Below, piece by piece: positions 52,507 to 63,079 of a stretch of 64,000 nucleotides of DNA. Both the position numbers and the translations under genes were made by a program. The DNA comes from Brevibacterium daeguense. GTDB lineage: Bacteria; Actinomycetota; Actinomycetes; Actinomycetales; Brevibacteriaceae. The stretch covers positions 620,001 through 684,000 of the forward strand of contig NZ_JAJTWW010000001.1 in assembly GCF_021729135.1 (NCBI RefSeq), given 5' to 3'. The notes beneath the pieces were generated by a model, which saw only the letters and a program-made list of their open reading frames with translations, searched no databases and was not told the origin of the DNA. The first letter of the stretch is position 1, and each line of letters begins with the position of its first letter.

Positions 52507-52563
52507 TTCTGGATCGAGTGGCAGATCACAGGCAGCAGAACGGACAGACGAGAGGAGGAGGCC

Positions 52564-53562
52564 GTGGACGATCATCCGGACGGGCACGTGGAGGAACCCC
52601 TGCATGTGCCGGTGATGCTTGAGCGGTGCGTGGAGCTGCTGGGTCATGGCGTCACCGCCGCGCGCGAGCTCGGTCTGCCTCCGGTCATCATCGACGCCAC
52701 GCTCGGAATGGGCGGCCACAGCGAGGGTATCCTGCGCGAGTTCCCCGACGTCCGACTCATCGGCATCGATCGCGACCCCCAGGCCATTGCCGAGGCGTCA
52801 GCCCGCCTCGCATCCTTCGGGGAGCGCTTCACCGCCGTCCATACGACCGATGACGCGCTGCCCGAGGTGCTCTCCGCCCATCGGATCGAGCGCATCTCCG
52901 GGGCGCTCTTCGATCTCGGCGTCTCGTCCCTTCAGCTCGATGAGGACGAGCGCGGCTTCAGCTATTCGCGGCCCGCGCCGCTGGACATGCGCATGAATCC
53001 GCAAGACCCCCTGACGGCGGCCGACGTGCTCAACAGCTACAGCGAGTCGGAGCTCGCCCGCATCATCTCCGAGTACGGCGAGGAGCGCTTCGCCCGCAGG
53101 ATCGCACGCATCATCGTCACCGATCGCGGTGAGCGCCCCTGGAGCACGTCCGACCAGCTGGCGGACATGCTTCAGCGGGTCGTCCCCGATTCCAAGTCCG
53201 CGCGCAAGCGCTCGCACCCGGCCAAGCGCACCTTCCAAGCGCTGCGGATCGAGGTCAACCGCGAGCTGGAGATCCTGGAATCAGCCCTCCCGGCGGCGCT
53301 GCGCGCCCTGCACATCGGCGGAGTGGTGGTCGTCGAGTCCTACCAGTCCCTCGAGGACACGATCGTCAAGCGGATCTTCCGCTCCGGCACCACCTCGGCG
53401 GCTCCTCCCGAGCTGCCGATCGTCCCCGACCACCTGCAGCCCTGGCTGACCGACCTCACCCGGGGTGCGGAGAAGGCCGACACCGCCGAGATCGAGATCA
53501 ACCCGCGGTCCGCCAGCGTGCGGCTGCGGGCCGTCGCGAAGACGAAGGAGCAGCCGGCATGA
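52564..53562 (+). CDS. rsmH: 16S rRNA m4C1402 methyltransferase RsmH (MraW)
   Basis: 332-aa SAM-dependent methyltransferase: HVPVMLERCVELL N-terminus, SAM loop IIDATLGMGGHSEGIL, FDLGVSSLQLDEDERGFSY, RRSHPAKRTFQALRIEVN-type C-terminal motif (KRSHPAKRTFQALRIEVNREL). GTG 52564 was chosen for the perfect GAGGAGGAGG just upstream. ATGA overlap with ftsL. Confidence 0.96.
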   Translation: MDDHPDGHVEEPLHVPVMLERCVELLGHGVTAARELGLPPVIIDATLGMGGHSEGILREFPDVRLIGIDRDPQAIAEASARLASFGERFTAVHTTDDALPEVLSAHRIERISGALFDLGVSSLQLDEDERGFSYSRPAPLDMRMNPQDPLTAADVLNSYSESELARIISEYGEERFARRIARIIVTDRGERPWSTSDQLADMLQRVVPDSKSARKRSHPAKRTFQALRIEVNRELEILESALPAALRALHIGGVVVVESYQSLEDTIVKRIFRSGTTSAAPPELPIVPDHLQPWLTDLTRGAEKADTAEIEINPRSASVRLRAVAKTKEQPA

Positions 53563-54113
53563 GCCCAGTCGCACAGGCCGTCGAAACGGCGCCGGTTCGA
53601 AAGCACAGCACGGCACCCCTGCGGGGCAGCGAGGCGGCCCGGCTGCGCCTGGTCGTGCCGGAGATCGCGCGACGTCGGCTGCCGTTCTCCGCGGTGTGCA
53701 TTCTCGCCCTCGTCATCGGAATCCTCGGGGTGCTGCTGCTGAACATCTTCATCTCCCACAGCACGTATCGAGTCGAGCAGCTGACGATCGAGCAGGACCG
53801 TCTGCACTCGGAGCGCGATCAGCTGACAGAGGACATCTCCTACCGCGAGAGTCCGCAGAACATCGCGGCCGCCGCCGAGGAGCTCGGGCTGGAGCGCGAC
53901 CTGACACCCGAGTACATCCGGCTCTCCGATGGAAAGATCATCAGTCCCGGAGAAGTTCCGGGGAACACGCACAGAAATCCGGAAACCGTCCCGGGCCCGC
54001 GCGCCGATGCACGTCAGGACGTGCGACCGAACCTACGATCGGACGAGAAGCTGCCCGCGGTGGGCGGCGGGTCGGAGGAGATCCCGGCCCCCAGCCAGCG
54101 CAGTCCCGAATGA
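53559..54113 (+). CDS. ftsL: FtsL-like cell-division protein
   Basis: 184-aa bitopic protein: ~45-residue cytoplasmic N-terminus, one membrane helix (SAVCILALVIGILGVLLLNIFI), a short coiled coil (EQLTIEQDRLHSERDQLTEDISY) and a polar C-terminal tail longer than usual. Sequence identity in the family is low; assignment rests on topology and position between rsmH and ftsI. Probably bridges FtsB/FtsQ and FtsI/FtsW in the divisome. Confidence 0.85.
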   Translation: MSPVAQAVETAPVRKHSTAPLRGSEAARLRLVVPEIARRRLPFSAVCILALVIGILGVLLLNIFISHSTYRVEQLTIEQDRLHSERDQLTEDISYRESPQNIAAAAEELGLERDLTPEYIRLSDGKIISPGEVPGNTHRNPETVPGPRADARQDVRPNLRSDEKLPAVGGGSEEIPAPSQRSPE

Positions 54114-54162
54114 ATGCGATGTGAGACCCAGGTGATCCCGGCGAGCTCGGCGAGGAAGTGGA

Positions 54163-56133
54163 ATGACGACAGCGACACCGCAGCGCAGGAGCCGCTCGCG
54201 CTCGTCGGCTGCACCAGGGGTTCAGCAGGGCACACGTCGACAGGCGAGCAGCCGCAGACAGCCTGACCCCGCCCACCGGACAGGCAGGGGCACGGAGCCG
54301 AGCACTCGTCGGAAGCCCACGGCACGACGCGCTCCGCATGCCCGGTCGTCGGCCGGGGGCGGCAGCGGCCCGGTTCGCCGGAGACCCTCCGGACCGCCTG
54401 ACCCACGGCACCGGATGCGGTGGCTGATCGTGGCCACCGCTGCGATATTCGTGATGATCACCGGCCAGCTCGTGGCCATCCAGGGCATGGACACCATGAG
54501 CCTGGCCCAGCAGGCTCTCGACTCCCGCCTCGTGACCAAGCCCCTTCCTGCCTCCCGCGGCGTCATCACCGCCGCGGACGGCACCGTCCTCGCCGACAAC
54601 GCCATGCGGTACCGACTCGTCGTGGACCAGCAGAACGTGGCGCGGTTCAAGGACGACAGCGGAAATCTCATCGGCGCCTGGGGCGCGGCCGAAGCGATGG
54701 CGGGTCCGCTCGACACCGAACCCGGACTCCTGCTGCCGAAGCTCGCCGGCGACAAGCTGTGGAACCCGGTGGCCGACGGGGTCACCGCAGAGGTGTGGCA
54801 CGAGATCGACGAGCTCGACATCCCCGGCGTCAGCGTCGAGGAGTACGCCATCAGGTCCTACCCGGCAGGGGCGGTGGGTGGCAACCTGCTGGGCTTCGTC
54901 GGATCCGACGGCCAGGCGCTGGCCGGACTGGAGCTGGAGTACGGCGAATCGCTGCAGGGCCGTGACGGCGAGCAGCAGTATGAGCGCGGCCTGTCCGGAG
55001 ACATGATCCCGCTGGGCGACAACAACGTGACCCCGGCACAGAACGGCACAGGCCTGCAGCTGACGATCGACCCGACGATCCAGTACTACGCCCAGCAGGC
55101 GATTGCGGACCAGGTCAAGAAGCACGATGCGGAATGGGGCTCGATCGTCATCGAGGACGTGGGGACCGGCCGCATCATCACCGCGGCGGAGGCGCCCAGC
55201 GTCGATCCCAACAACCCCGGCGCAGTCGATGCCGAGGACCGGGGCTCGCGCATCTTCACCGGCATGTTCGAGCCGGGTTCCACCGCCAAGATGATCACGG
55301 CTGCGGCCCTCATCGAAGAGGGGCTGGTGACCCCGGAGACCGAGTTCATCGTGCCCGACACCTGGAAGGCTCCCAACGACGAGGAATTCCGGGACTCGAG
55401 CACCCACGATGATCAGAAGCTCACCTTCGCCGGCATCCTCATGAACTCCTCGAACACCGGCACCCTCCTCGCCGGCGACGAACTCTCCCTCCAGCAGCGC
55501 TACGACTACCTGCGGGCCTTCGGCTTCGGTCAGGACTCCGAGATCCCGTTCCCCGGAGCGACCGGCGGCATTCTGCATCCCTACCAGGAATGGGACGGGC
55601 GCACGAAGTACACGGTGATGTTCGGCCAGGGCATGTCCGGCACTGCGCTGCAGACCACCTCGGCGTTCGCCACCATCGCCAACGGCGGAGTGCGCATGCC
55701 TCAGCAGCTGGTCTCCGGAATGATCGACGACTCCGGCAAGGTCACCCCGGCGCCCAACGGCTCCGGCACCCGCGTCGTGTCCGAGGACACGGCCGCCCAG
55801 GTGATGTCGATGCTCGAAGCCACTGTCGTCGAGGGTACTGGCGGATCCGCCGCGATTCCCGGGTATCGAGTCGGCGGCAAGACCGGCACCTCTCAGGCTC
55901 CGGCCGATGAAGGAGGCGGCTATGACGGCTACACTGCTTCTTTCGTCGGTGTGGCTCCTGCGGAGGATCCGAAGCTCGCGGTCTCGGTGACCCTGCAGCG
56001 GCCTCGCAAGGGCTACTACGGTGGGTCAGCGGCAGCTCCCGTGTTCTCGGATGTCACAGGGTTCGCCCTGCGGCACCTGCGGGTCCCGCCGTCCACCGCG
56101 AAGCCGACGCTCCCGCCCGAGAAATGGAAGTAG
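54163..56133 (+). CDS. ftsI: Septal peptidoglycan transpeptidase FtsI (PBP3-type)
   Basis: 656-aa class B penicillin-binding protein: ~85-residue Arg/Ser-rich cytoplasmic N-terminus, one membrane helix (WLIVATAAIFVMITGQLVAI), PBP dimerisation domain (LPASRGVITAADGTVLADN), then the transpeptidase with S373-TA-K376 (EPGSTAKM), SSN and KTG (GGKTGTSQ). Cross-links septal peptidoglycan and is a beta-lactam target. No PASTA domain. It ends one base before murE. Confidence 0.95.
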   Translation: MTTATPQRRSRSRSSAAPGVQQGTRRQASSRRQPDPAHRTGRGTEPSTRRKPTARRAPHARSSAGGGSGPVRRRPSGPPDPRHRMRWLIVATAAIFVMITGQLVAIQGMDTMSLAQQALDSRLVTKPLPASRGVITAADGTVLADNAMRYRLVVDQQNVARFKDDSGNLIGAWGAAEAMAGPLDTEPGLLLPKLAGDKLWNPVADGVTAEVWHEIDELDIPGVSVEEYAIRSYPAGAVGGNLLGFVGSDGQALAGLELEYGESLQGRDGEQQYERGLSGDMIPLGDNNVTPAQNGTGLQLTIDPTIQYYAQQAIADQVKKHDAEWGSIVIEDVGTGRIITAAEAPSVDPNNPGAVDAEDRGSRIFTGMFEPGSTAKMITAAALIEEGLVTPETEFIVPDTWKAPNDEEFRDSSTHDDQKLTFAGILMNSSNTGTLLAGDELSLQQRYDYLRAFGFGQDSEIPFPGATGGILHPYQEWDGRTKYTVMFGQGMSGTALQTTSAFATIANGGVRMPQQLVSGMIDDSGKVTPAPNGSGTRVVSEDTAAQVMSMLEATVVEGTGGSAAIPGYRVGGKTGTSQAPADEGGGYDGYTASFVGVAPAEDPKLAVSVTLQRPRKGYYGGSAAAPVFSDVTGFALRHLRVPPSTAKPTLPPEKWK

Positions 56134-57663
56134 ATGCTGATTGCCGACCTGGCGCTCGACGCCGACATCCGCGTGCTCGGGGACCCGCAGGTTCCCGTGA
56201 CCGGGGTGTCCCTGGACTCGCGTTCCGTCGAGCCGGGATTCCTCTATGCGGCGCTGCCCGGCGCCAATGTCCACGGAGCGCAGTTCGCGGCGCAGCTGAT
56301 CGCGCGCGGCACCCGCGCGATCCTCACCGACCCGCCGGGGCTGGAGATGATCCGACAGGCAGCGCCGCAGACCGGTGAGACCACCGCGTACCTGGTTGCG
56401 GAGAATCCGCGGGCGCACCTGGGCGCGATCGCGGCGCAGATCTACGGCACCGACCCCGCACATCCCGTGCTGCTGGGAATCACCGGAACCAACGGCAAGA
56501 CGACGACCGCGTACATGCTCAACGGCCTGCTGACCGCGCTGGGCCGGACCACCGGGGTGATCGGCACCATCGCCACCCTCATCGCCGGCACGGAGCAGCC
56601 CAGCGTGCGCACCACGCCCGAGGCGCCCGAGCTCCATGCGCTGCTCGCCCGGATGCGGGCGGCCGGCGTCGACTCGTGCGCGATGGAGGTGTCCTCCCAC
56701 GCGCTGGCCCAGCATCGGGTGGACGGCGCGCGCTTCCGGGTCGCCGGGTTCACGAACCTGACGCAGGATCACCTCGACTTCCACGGCACGATGGAGGAGT
56801 ACTTCCGGACCAAGGCACAGCTCTTCACCCCGGCCTTCTCCGATTCCGGGGTGATCGTGCTGGCAGACCACTGGTGCCGCCGCCTCGCTGCCGAGGCGGA
56901 GGTTCCGGTGGTGACGATCAGCACCGACCCCGGGGATGCTCCCGACTGGCTGGTGACGATGCAGGACCTCGGACGGTTCACCTTGGCGGGCCCGGCCGGA
57001 GTGCAGCTGGCAGGGACGTCACCGCTGCCGGGCGACTTCAACGTCATGAACACAGCGCTGGCGCTGGTCATGCTGGAGAGGGCGGGGACTTCGCCGGCAG
57101 ACCTCGCGCGGTGCGCCGGCTCCTTCGAGGCCCCGGTTCCCGGGCGCATGGAGGTCATCAATCCGGCCGACCCACGGGCGATCGTCGACTACTCGCACAC
57201 GCCCGACGCCATCGAGCAGGTGCTCGCCGGCCTCGACGAGGGCACCGGACCGCTGGTCATCGTGTTCGGCGCAGGGGGCGATCGCGATCGCGGAAAGCGC
57301 CGCGCCATGGGTCGGGCCGCCGCGCGAGAGGCCGATGTGGTGATCATCACCGACGACAATCCGCGCTCGGAGGACCCGGCAGAGATCCGCGCCGCGGTCC
57401 TCGCCGGCATCCGCGATGCGATCGCCGACGGCAGCGCCCGGACGCGCGCCGCCTCGGTCCTCGAGATCGGCTCCAGGTCCGAGGCGATCCGCACCGGCAT
57501 CGACCTCGCAGGCAGCGGGGGGACCGTGGTGATCGCCGGCAAGGGGCACGAGACGGGGCAGGAGATCGCCGGCGTGAAGCATCATTTCGACGACCGCGAG
57601 CAGACACGCAGCGCGCTCGCATCGCGAGGGTCCCACACCGGACCCGGTAGAGTTCAGGATTGA
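56134..57663 (+). CDS. murE: UDP-N-acetylmuramoyl-tripeptide synthetase (meso-DAP type)
   Basis: Adds the third residue to UDP-MurNAc-L-Ala-D-Glu. 509 aa: ATP loop [16 protein letters not shown] (carbamylated-Lys region) and TDDNPRSEDP. The DNPR motif marks meso-diaminopimelate-adding MurE, so the wall is probably A1gamma type. ATG 56134 abuts the ftsI TAG with no spacer. Confidence 0.96.
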   Translation: MLIADLALDADIRVLGDPQVPVTGVSLDSRSVEPGFLYAALPGANVHGAQFAAQLIARGTRAILTDPPGLEMIRQAAPQTGETTAYLVAENPRAHLGAIAAQIYGTDPAHPVLLGITGTNGKTTTAYMLNGLLTALGRTTGVIGTIATLIAGTEQPSVRTTPEAPELHALLARMRAAGVDSCAMEVSSHALAQHRVDGARFRVAGFTNLTQDHLDFHGTMEEYFRTKAQLFTPAFSDSGVIVLADHWCRRLAAEAEVPVVTISTDPGDAPDWLVTMQDLGRFTLAGPAGVQLAGTSPLPGDFNVMNTALALVMLERAGTSPADLARCAGSFEAPVPGRMEVINPADPRAIVDYSHTPDAIEQVLAGLDEGTGPLVIVFGAGGDRDRGKRRAMGRAAAREADVVIITDDNPRSEDPAEIRAAVLAGIRDAIADGSARTRAASVLEIGSRSEAIRTGIDLAGSGGTVVIAGKGHETGQEIAGVKHHFDDREQTRSALASRGSHTGPGRVQD

Positions 57664-57664
57664 T

Positions 57665-59116
57665 ATGAAGCAATTTGCAGCGCACGAGGTGGCGACAGCC
57701 CTCAAAGGCGAACTCTACGGAATCTCTCCCGACACACTGCTCACCGGGGGAGTCGTCACCGACTCCCGGGAAGTCCAGCCCGGCGACGTCTTCGTGGCCC
57801 GCCGCGGCGAGACCGCCGACGGCCTGGACTACGCTCCGGCGGCCATCGAAGCCGGTGCCTCGCTCATCATCGCGGAGGCGGTGCCGACCGTCGACGGGGA
57901 GCATCTGCCGTCCCTGCACGTGGCCGATGCGACGGTGGCGCTCGGGCAGCTGGCCCGGCTCAGCGTCGAGGCGCTCCGGGAGACCGGCGAGCTGACCGTG
58001 ATCGCGATCACCGGCTCGGCCGGCAAGACCACGGTCAAGGACCTCACCGGTGATCTGCTCGCCGGCCACGCTGAGACGGTGTGGCCGCCCAACTCCTACA
58101 ACAACGAGGTCGGCGTCCCGCTGACGGCGCTGCGCGCGTCCGAGACGACCCGCTTCCTGGTGCTCGAGATGGGCGCCCGCTCGATCGGCAATCTCAGCTA
58201 TCTCACCTCCCTGGTGCGGCCGGACATCGCCGTCGAGCTGGGGGTGGGCACCGCGCATTCCGGAGTCTTCGGCTCGCTGGAGAACACTGCCCGCGCCAAG
58301 GCCGAGCTCGTCGAGTCGCTGGTCGAGGGCGGATGGGCGGTCCTCAACGCCGACGACCACCGGGTCGCGGCGATGCAGGAGGTGCTGGCCGCAGGCGTGA
58401 GCACGCTCTGGTTCAGTAGGGAGGCGGAACCCGAGCGAGAGCCCGCTGTCCGCGCAAGCGGCATCCAGGCGCACGCCTCGGGCCGCACCTCGTTCACCCT
58501 CCATCTCCCCGACGCCGAACCCGCACCCGTCGAACTCGCACTCCTCGGCGAGCACCACGTCGCGAACGCGCTGGCAGCTGCTGCGGTCGCCCACCTGTGC
58601 GGCATCCCGGCCCGCTCGATCGTGACCACGCTGGCGACCTCCGGAGCGGCCAGCCGGTGGCGAATGGAGCTCATCGACTCACCCTCGGGCATCACCGTGC
58701 TCAACGACGCCTACAACGCCAACCCGGATTCCATGCGCGCCAGCCTCAAGACGCTGGCGGCGATGGGACGCGGCGACGACACAACAGGTCCCCGCCGCAC
58801 TTTCGCCGTCCTCGGGGAGATGCTCGAACTCGGCGAGGACTCGGTGGAGGCCCACGACTCGATCGGGCGGCTGGTGGTCCGCCTCAACATCGGACGGACG
58901 ATCGTCGTCGGCGAGGGAGCCAAGCCCATCTTCCAGGCCGCGAACCTCGAGGGCTCATGGGGCAACGAGGCCGCGTGGGTGCCCTCGATCGCCGAGGCCC
59001 GCGAACTGCTCCAGGCCGAGCTGCAGCCCGGGGACATCGTGCTGTTCAAGTCCTCTCGGGACGCCGGCCTGCGGTACCTGGGCGATGAGATCGCAGGGGT
59101 GTCGGGGGCGCAATGA
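57665..59116 (+). CDS. murF: UDP-MurNAc-tripeptide-D-Ala-D-Ala ligase
   Basis: Adds D-Ala-D-Ala to the UDP-MurNAc-tripeptide. 483 aa with [21 protein letters not shown] loop [26 protein letters not shown] and [13 protein letters not shown]. One nucleotide after the murE stop; ATGA overlap with mraY. Confidence 0.96.
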   Translation: MKQFAAHEVATALKGELYGISPDTLLTGGVVTDSREVQPGDVFVARRGETADGLDYAPAAIEAGASLIIAEAVPTVDGEHLPSLHVADATVALGQLARLSVEALRETGELTVIAITGSAGKTTVKDLTGDLLAGHAETVWPPNSYNNEVGVPLTALRASETTRFLVLEMGARSIGNLSYLTSLVRPDIAVELGVGTAHSGVFGSLENTARAKAELVESLVEGGWAVLNADDHRVAAMQEVLAAGVSTLWFSREAEPEREPAVRASGIQAHASGRTSFTLHLPDAEPAPVELALLGEHHVANALAAAAVAHLCGIPARSIVTTLATSGAASRWRMELIDSPSGITVLNDAYNANPDSMRASLKTLAAMGRGDDTTGPRRTFAVLGEMLELGEDSVEAHDSIGRLVVRLNIGRTIVVGEGAKPIFQAANLEGSWGNEAAWVPSIAEARELLQAELQPGDIVLFKSSRDAGLRYLGDEIAGVSGAQ

Positions 59117-60201
59117 TCGCAGTCGTCATCGCGGCGTGCCTGAGCCTCGTGCTCACCCTCGTCGGCACTCCGCTCCTGATCCGCGTGCTGGTCAAGCGCG
59201 GCTACGGCCAGTTCATCCGGGACGACGGCCCGGCCTCCCACGCCACGAAGCGGGGGACCCCCACCATGGGCGGGGTCGTCGTCATCGGGGCCACGCTCAT
59301 CTCCTACTTCCTGGCCCACCTGCTCACCGGATCGCTGCCGACCGTGTCCGGCCTGCTCGTGCTGTGGCTGGCGGCGGGCCTCGGCGCGGTCGGCTTCATC
59401 GACGACTACATCAAGGTCTCCCGGCAGAGATCCCTGGGACTCCGGCCGGCGGGCAAGCTCATCGGACAGGGCTTCGTCGGCATCAGCTTCTCGGTGCTGG
59501 CCCTCCAGTTCCCCAATCAGTACGGCCAGACGCCTGCGTCGACAGCGATCTCGTTCGTCAGGGACACCAGTGTCGACCTCGCCTTCGCGGGCACGCTCGT
59601 CGGGCTGGTCCTGTTCGTCCTCTGGTCGAACCTCATCGTCACCGCAGTGTCGAATGCCGTGAATCTGACCGACGGGCTCGACGGTCTGGCTGCCGGGGCC
59701 GCCTCCGTGGTGTTCGCCGGCTTCGTCATCATCACGACCTGGCAGTCGACCCAGAACTGCGACCTCATGAGCCAGGCCCGGCAGGGCTGCTACGAGGTCC
59801 GCGATCCCCGCGACCTCACGATCGTGGGCGCCGCGATGGCGGCAGCCTGCATCGGATTCCTGTGGTGGAACGCCTCACCGGCCAAGATCTTCATGGGCGA
59901 CACCGGCTCGCTGGCGATCGGCGGTGCCATCGCCGGGCTGGCGATCATGTCGCGCACCGAGCTGCTGCTGATCATCATCTGCGGTCTCTTCGTCATCATC
60001 ACCCTGAGCGTCATCATCCAGGTCGTCTCCTTCAAGCTCACCGGCAAGCGGGTATTCCGGATGGCGCCGCTGCAGCACCATTTCGAGCTCCGCGGGTGGG
60101 CGGAGGTCACGATCGTGATCCGGTTCTGGATCATCGCCATCCTCTTCGTCGTCGCAGCTGTCGCGCTGTTCTACGCCGAGTGGGTGTCCCATCTTGACTG
60201 A
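59113..60201 (+). CDS. mraY: Phospho-MurNAc-pentapeptide transferase
   Basis: Makes lipid I on the inner face of the membrane. 362 aa, about ten membrane helices, with catalytic-site motifs [30 protein letters not shown] and [12 protein letters not shown], then [13 protein letters not shown]. Complete. The 3' end overlaps murD by 8 nt. Confidence 0.97.
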   Translation: MIAVVIAACLSLVLTLVGTPLLIRVLVKRGYGQFIRDDGPASHATKRGTPTMGGVVVIGATLISYFLAHLLTGSLPTVSGLLVLWLAAGLGAVGFIDDYIKVSRQRSLGLRPAGKLIGQGFVGISFSVLALQFPNQYGQTPASTAISFVRDTSVDLAFAGTLVGLVLFVLWSNLIVTAVSNAVNLTDGLDGLAAGAASVVFAGFVIITTWQSTQNCDLMSQARQGCYEVRDPRDLTIVGAAMAAACIGFLWWNASPAKIFMGDTGSLAIGGAIAGLAIMSRTELLLIIICGLFVIITLSVIIQVVSFKLTGKRVFRMAPLQHHFELRGWAEVTIVIRFWIIAILFVVAAVALFYAEWVSHLD

Positions 60202-61768
60202 TGCCGGACTGCCGCCGATCGTGTCGCCGGGCGCCGAGCCCGTCGGCTATCCCCACGCCGAGGCGATCCCGGCCGCGCTGCACGGACCCACCTCATCACT
60301 GGCAGGTCTGACGATCCTCGTCACCGGACTGGGCGTGTCCGGGTATCCGGCGGCCGTTCACGTGGCGGAGCGCGGTGCCGAGGTGATCGTCGTCGACTCG
60401 GACACCGCCCGCGACCTCTCCGAGCGCGAGGCGATCCTGCGCGTCTTCGACGTCGACATCCGGCGCGGCGACGAACACGTCGCGGACATCCCGTGCAGCC
60501 GCTCGGGCAGGACTCCGGACCTGATCATCACCTCCCCGGGATGGCGGCCCGATCAGCCTCTCCTGGCGGCCGCGGACAGGGCCGGGATCCCGGTCATCGG
60601 AGAAGTCGAGCTGGCCTGGCGCGTGCGGGGAACCAACAGCGCGCCGTGGCTGGTGGTGACCGGAACGAACGGCAAGACCACCACCACGTCGATGCTCGCC
60701 GCCATGCTGCAGGCCGCCGGTCTGCGCGCGCGGGCCTGCGGCAACATCGGCGCACCGCTGCTGGAGGCCGTCCTCGACCCGGAGGCCGATGTGCTGGCGA
60801 TCGAGCTGTCGAGCTTCCAGCTCCACTGGCAGTTCTCGATGTCCGCCCACGCCGCGGCCGTGCTCAACATCGCAGATGACCATCTCGATTGGCACGGAGA
60901 CCGCGACTCCTACATCGCGGACAAGGCGAAGGCCTACTCGAACGTGGCGCGCGCCTGCGTCTACAACGTCGCCGACCCGACGACCCGCACGATGGTCGAG
61001 GACGCCGAGGTGATCGCAGGTGCCCGGGCCATCGGCTTCGGCACCGGGATCCCGCGTCCTGGGGAGTTCGGGCTCGTCGACGACGTCCTGGTCGACCGCG
61101 CGTTCGTCGCGGAGCGACGAACCTCGGCGGCCGAGCTGGCCTCGACCGCCGACGTCGCCGCCGCCTCCGGCAACCCTGATCGTCCCGCCTCGCCCCACCA
61201 GGTGGCCAATGCGCTGGCCGCGGCCGCGCTGGCACGGTCGCTCGACGTGCCGCCGATCGCGATCAGAGATGGTCTGCGTGCTCACACCACCGGCGGGCAC
61301 AGGCTCGAAGTGGTCGGCGAGAGCGGCAGGATCCAGTGGATCGACGATTCGAAGGCAACCAATCCTCACGCCGCGGATGCGGCGCTGTCGGCGTTCGAAT
61401 CGGTCGTGTGGATCGCGGGCGGCCTGGCCAAGGGGGCGCGCTATGACGAACTCGTGGCCGCTCACGCGCACCGGCTGCGCGCGGTCGTGCTCATCGGGAC
61501 CGACCGGCAGCCGCTGCGCCGTGCACTGGGCGAACATGCCCCCGGGGTGCCGGTCCACGAGATCGACGAGATCGACGATGCGGAACTGCCTGCTGAACTG
61601 CGGGGCGCCGAGGTCATCGCCGAGGCAGTCGGTGCGGCCGGAACGTGGGCGCAGGTGGGGGACACAGTGCTGCTGGCGCCGGCGGCGGCGAGCATGGACC
61701 AGTTCCGGGACTACGCCTCCCGCGGCGAGCTGTTCGCAGAAGCGGTGTCGACATATCTGGAGGGCTGA
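60194..61768 (+). CDS. murD: UDP-MurNAc-L-alanine:D-glutamate ligase, TTG start
   Basis: 524 aa: N-terminal Rossmann-like UDP domain ([28 protein letters not shown]), ATP loop [26 protein letters not shown], and C-terminal [21 protein letters not shown] ~35-residue N-terminal extension precedes the usual start. TTG 60194 lies 8 nt inside mraY; no ATG lies closer to the fold start, so the extension is likely real. TGATG overlap with ftsW. Confidence 0.94.
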   Translation: MTDAGLPPIVSPGAEPVGYPHAEAIPAALHGPTSSLAGLTILVTGLGVSGYPAAVHVAERGAEVIVVDSDTARDLSEREAILRVFDVDIRRGDEHVADIPCSRSGRTPDLIITSPGWRPDQPLLAAADRAGIPVIGEVELAWRVRGTNSAPWLVVTGTNGKTTTTSMLAAMLQAAGLRARACGNIGAPLLEAVLDPEADVLAIELSSFQLHWQFSMSAHAAAVLNIADDHLDWHGDRDSYIADKAKAYSNVARACVYNVADPTTRTMVEDAEVIAGARAIGFGTGIPRPGEFGLVDDVLVDRAFVAERRTSAAELASTADVAAASGNPDRPASPHQVANALAAAALARSLDVPPIAIRDGLRAHTTGGHRLEVVGESGRIQWIDDSKATNPHAADAALSAFESVVWIAGGLAKGARYDELVAAHAHRLRAVVLIGTDRQPLRRALGEHAPGVPVHEIDEIDDAELPAELRGAEVIAEAVGAAGTWAQVGDTVLLAPAAASMDQFRDYASRGELFAEAVSTYLEG

Positions 61769-63069
61769 TGGGCTTCCTCGGAATTCCCACGCGCAGCTCC
61801 GAACCACGCGTGCGCCGGACCACGCCGGAGGACTTCATCCGCTCCGGCAGCGGGGTCTGGGCGTCGGTTCGGCGGCTCCTCGAGCTGCCCGTGACCAGCT
61901 ACTACATCGTGCTGTTCGCCACTCTTGCGCTCACCGCGCTCGGGTTGATCATGGTCCTGTCCGCGTCGTCGATCGTCTCCTACGACGGGGGAGAAGGGTC
62001 GTCATTCACGCTGTTCAATCGGCAGCTGGTGTTCGCGCTGATCGGGCTGTTCATGATGTTCACCCTGTCCCTGGCGCCGTTGCGGTTCTGGCGATTCATC
62101 GCCGGACCTGCGATCATCCTCGGAATGCTGCTGCAGGTGCTCCCGTTCATCCCGGGTCTGGGACAGACGGTCAACGGCTCGACCAGCTGGGTCGAGATCG
62201 GCGGCGTCCAAGCTCAGCCCGCGGAGTTCGTCAAGGTGGCGCTGGCGCTGTGGCTGGGCGTGTTCCTCGCGAACAAGGCCACCAAGCTGCACAGCATCAG
62301 GGAGCTCATGCCTGCGGTCGCCGTGCTCGGGATCGTGCTGGGCTTCATCCTCTACGGCCGCGATCTGGGCACCGGAATCATCATCATGGGGCTGGCCCTC
62401 GGCGCGCTCTTCGTGGGCGGGGTGCCATGGAGATACTTCTTCGCCGCCCTTGCCGCGATCCTCGCCGTCGTCGCAGTGATGGTGCTGACCAGCGCCAATC
62501 GGATGGCCCGCATCAAGGCGATGTTCACCGGCGGCGACTCGGCGCAGATGGACGCGCTGGGGCAGCATTGGCAGTCGAACCACGGACTGTTCGCCCTGGC
62601 CTCGGGAGGCTGGTTCGGCGTCGGCCTGGGGGCCAGCCGGGAGAAATGGTCCTGGCTGCCGGAGGCGCACAACGACTTCATCTTCGCCATCATCGGCGAG
62701 GAGCTGGGGCTTGTCGGCTCCTTCATCGTGATCCTGCTGTTCCTGGTGCTCGGCTACGGACTGATCCGGATCCTCATGCGCACCGACGACCGCTTCGTCC
62801 AGGCGACCACTGCCGGCGTGTTCGTGTGGCTGATCGGGCAGGCCGCCGTCAACATCGGCGTCGTCGCCGGTGTGCTGCCGGTGATCGGGGTGCCCCTGCC
62901 CCTCGTCTCCTATGGAGGCTCGGCTCTCATCGCCACCCTGATCGCCGTCGGCATGATGCTGTCCTTCGCGCGCGCCGAGGCGGGGGCGCTGGAGGCGATG
63001 CGCGCCCAGTCGAGCCGAGTCCGCCGGTCCCTCGCAGTCCTTGCCCGCCGTCCCGCCCGCAGAAAGTGA
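61768..63069 (+). CDS. ftsW: Septal lipid II polymerase FtsW (SEDS family)
   Basis: 433-aa SEDS glycosyltransferase partner of FtsI. About ten membrane helices with IMVLSASSIVSYDGGEGSSF, QPAEFVKVALALWLGVFLA, GRDLGTGIIIMGLALGALFVGG, EAHNDFIFAIIGEELG and PLPLVSYGGSALIATLIAVGMML. Basic C-terminal tail (RVRRSLAVLARRPARRK). ATG 61768 overlaps the murD stop by one base. Confidence 0.95.
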   Translation: MGFLGIPTRSSEPRVRRTTPEDFIRSGSGVWASVRRLLELPVTSYYIVLFATLALTALGLIMVLSASSIVSYDGGEGSSFTLFNRQLVFALIGLFMMFTLSLAPLRFWRFIAGPAIILGMLLQVLPFIPGLGQTVNGSTSWVEIGGVQAQPAEFVKVALALWLGVFLANKATKLHSIRELMPAVAVLGIVLGFILYGRDLGTGIIIMGLALGALFVGGVPWRYFFAALAAILAVVAVMVLTSANRMARIKAMFTGGDSAQMDALGQHWQSNHGLFALASGGWFGVGLGASREKWSWLPEAHNDFIFAIIGEELGLVGSFIVILLFLVLGYGLIRILMRTDDRFVQATTAGVFVWLIGQAAVNIGVVAGVLPVIGVPLPLVSYGGSALIATLIAVGMMLSFARAEAGALEAMRAQSSRVRRSLAVLARRPARRK

Positions 63070-63079
63070 AGAGACCTCA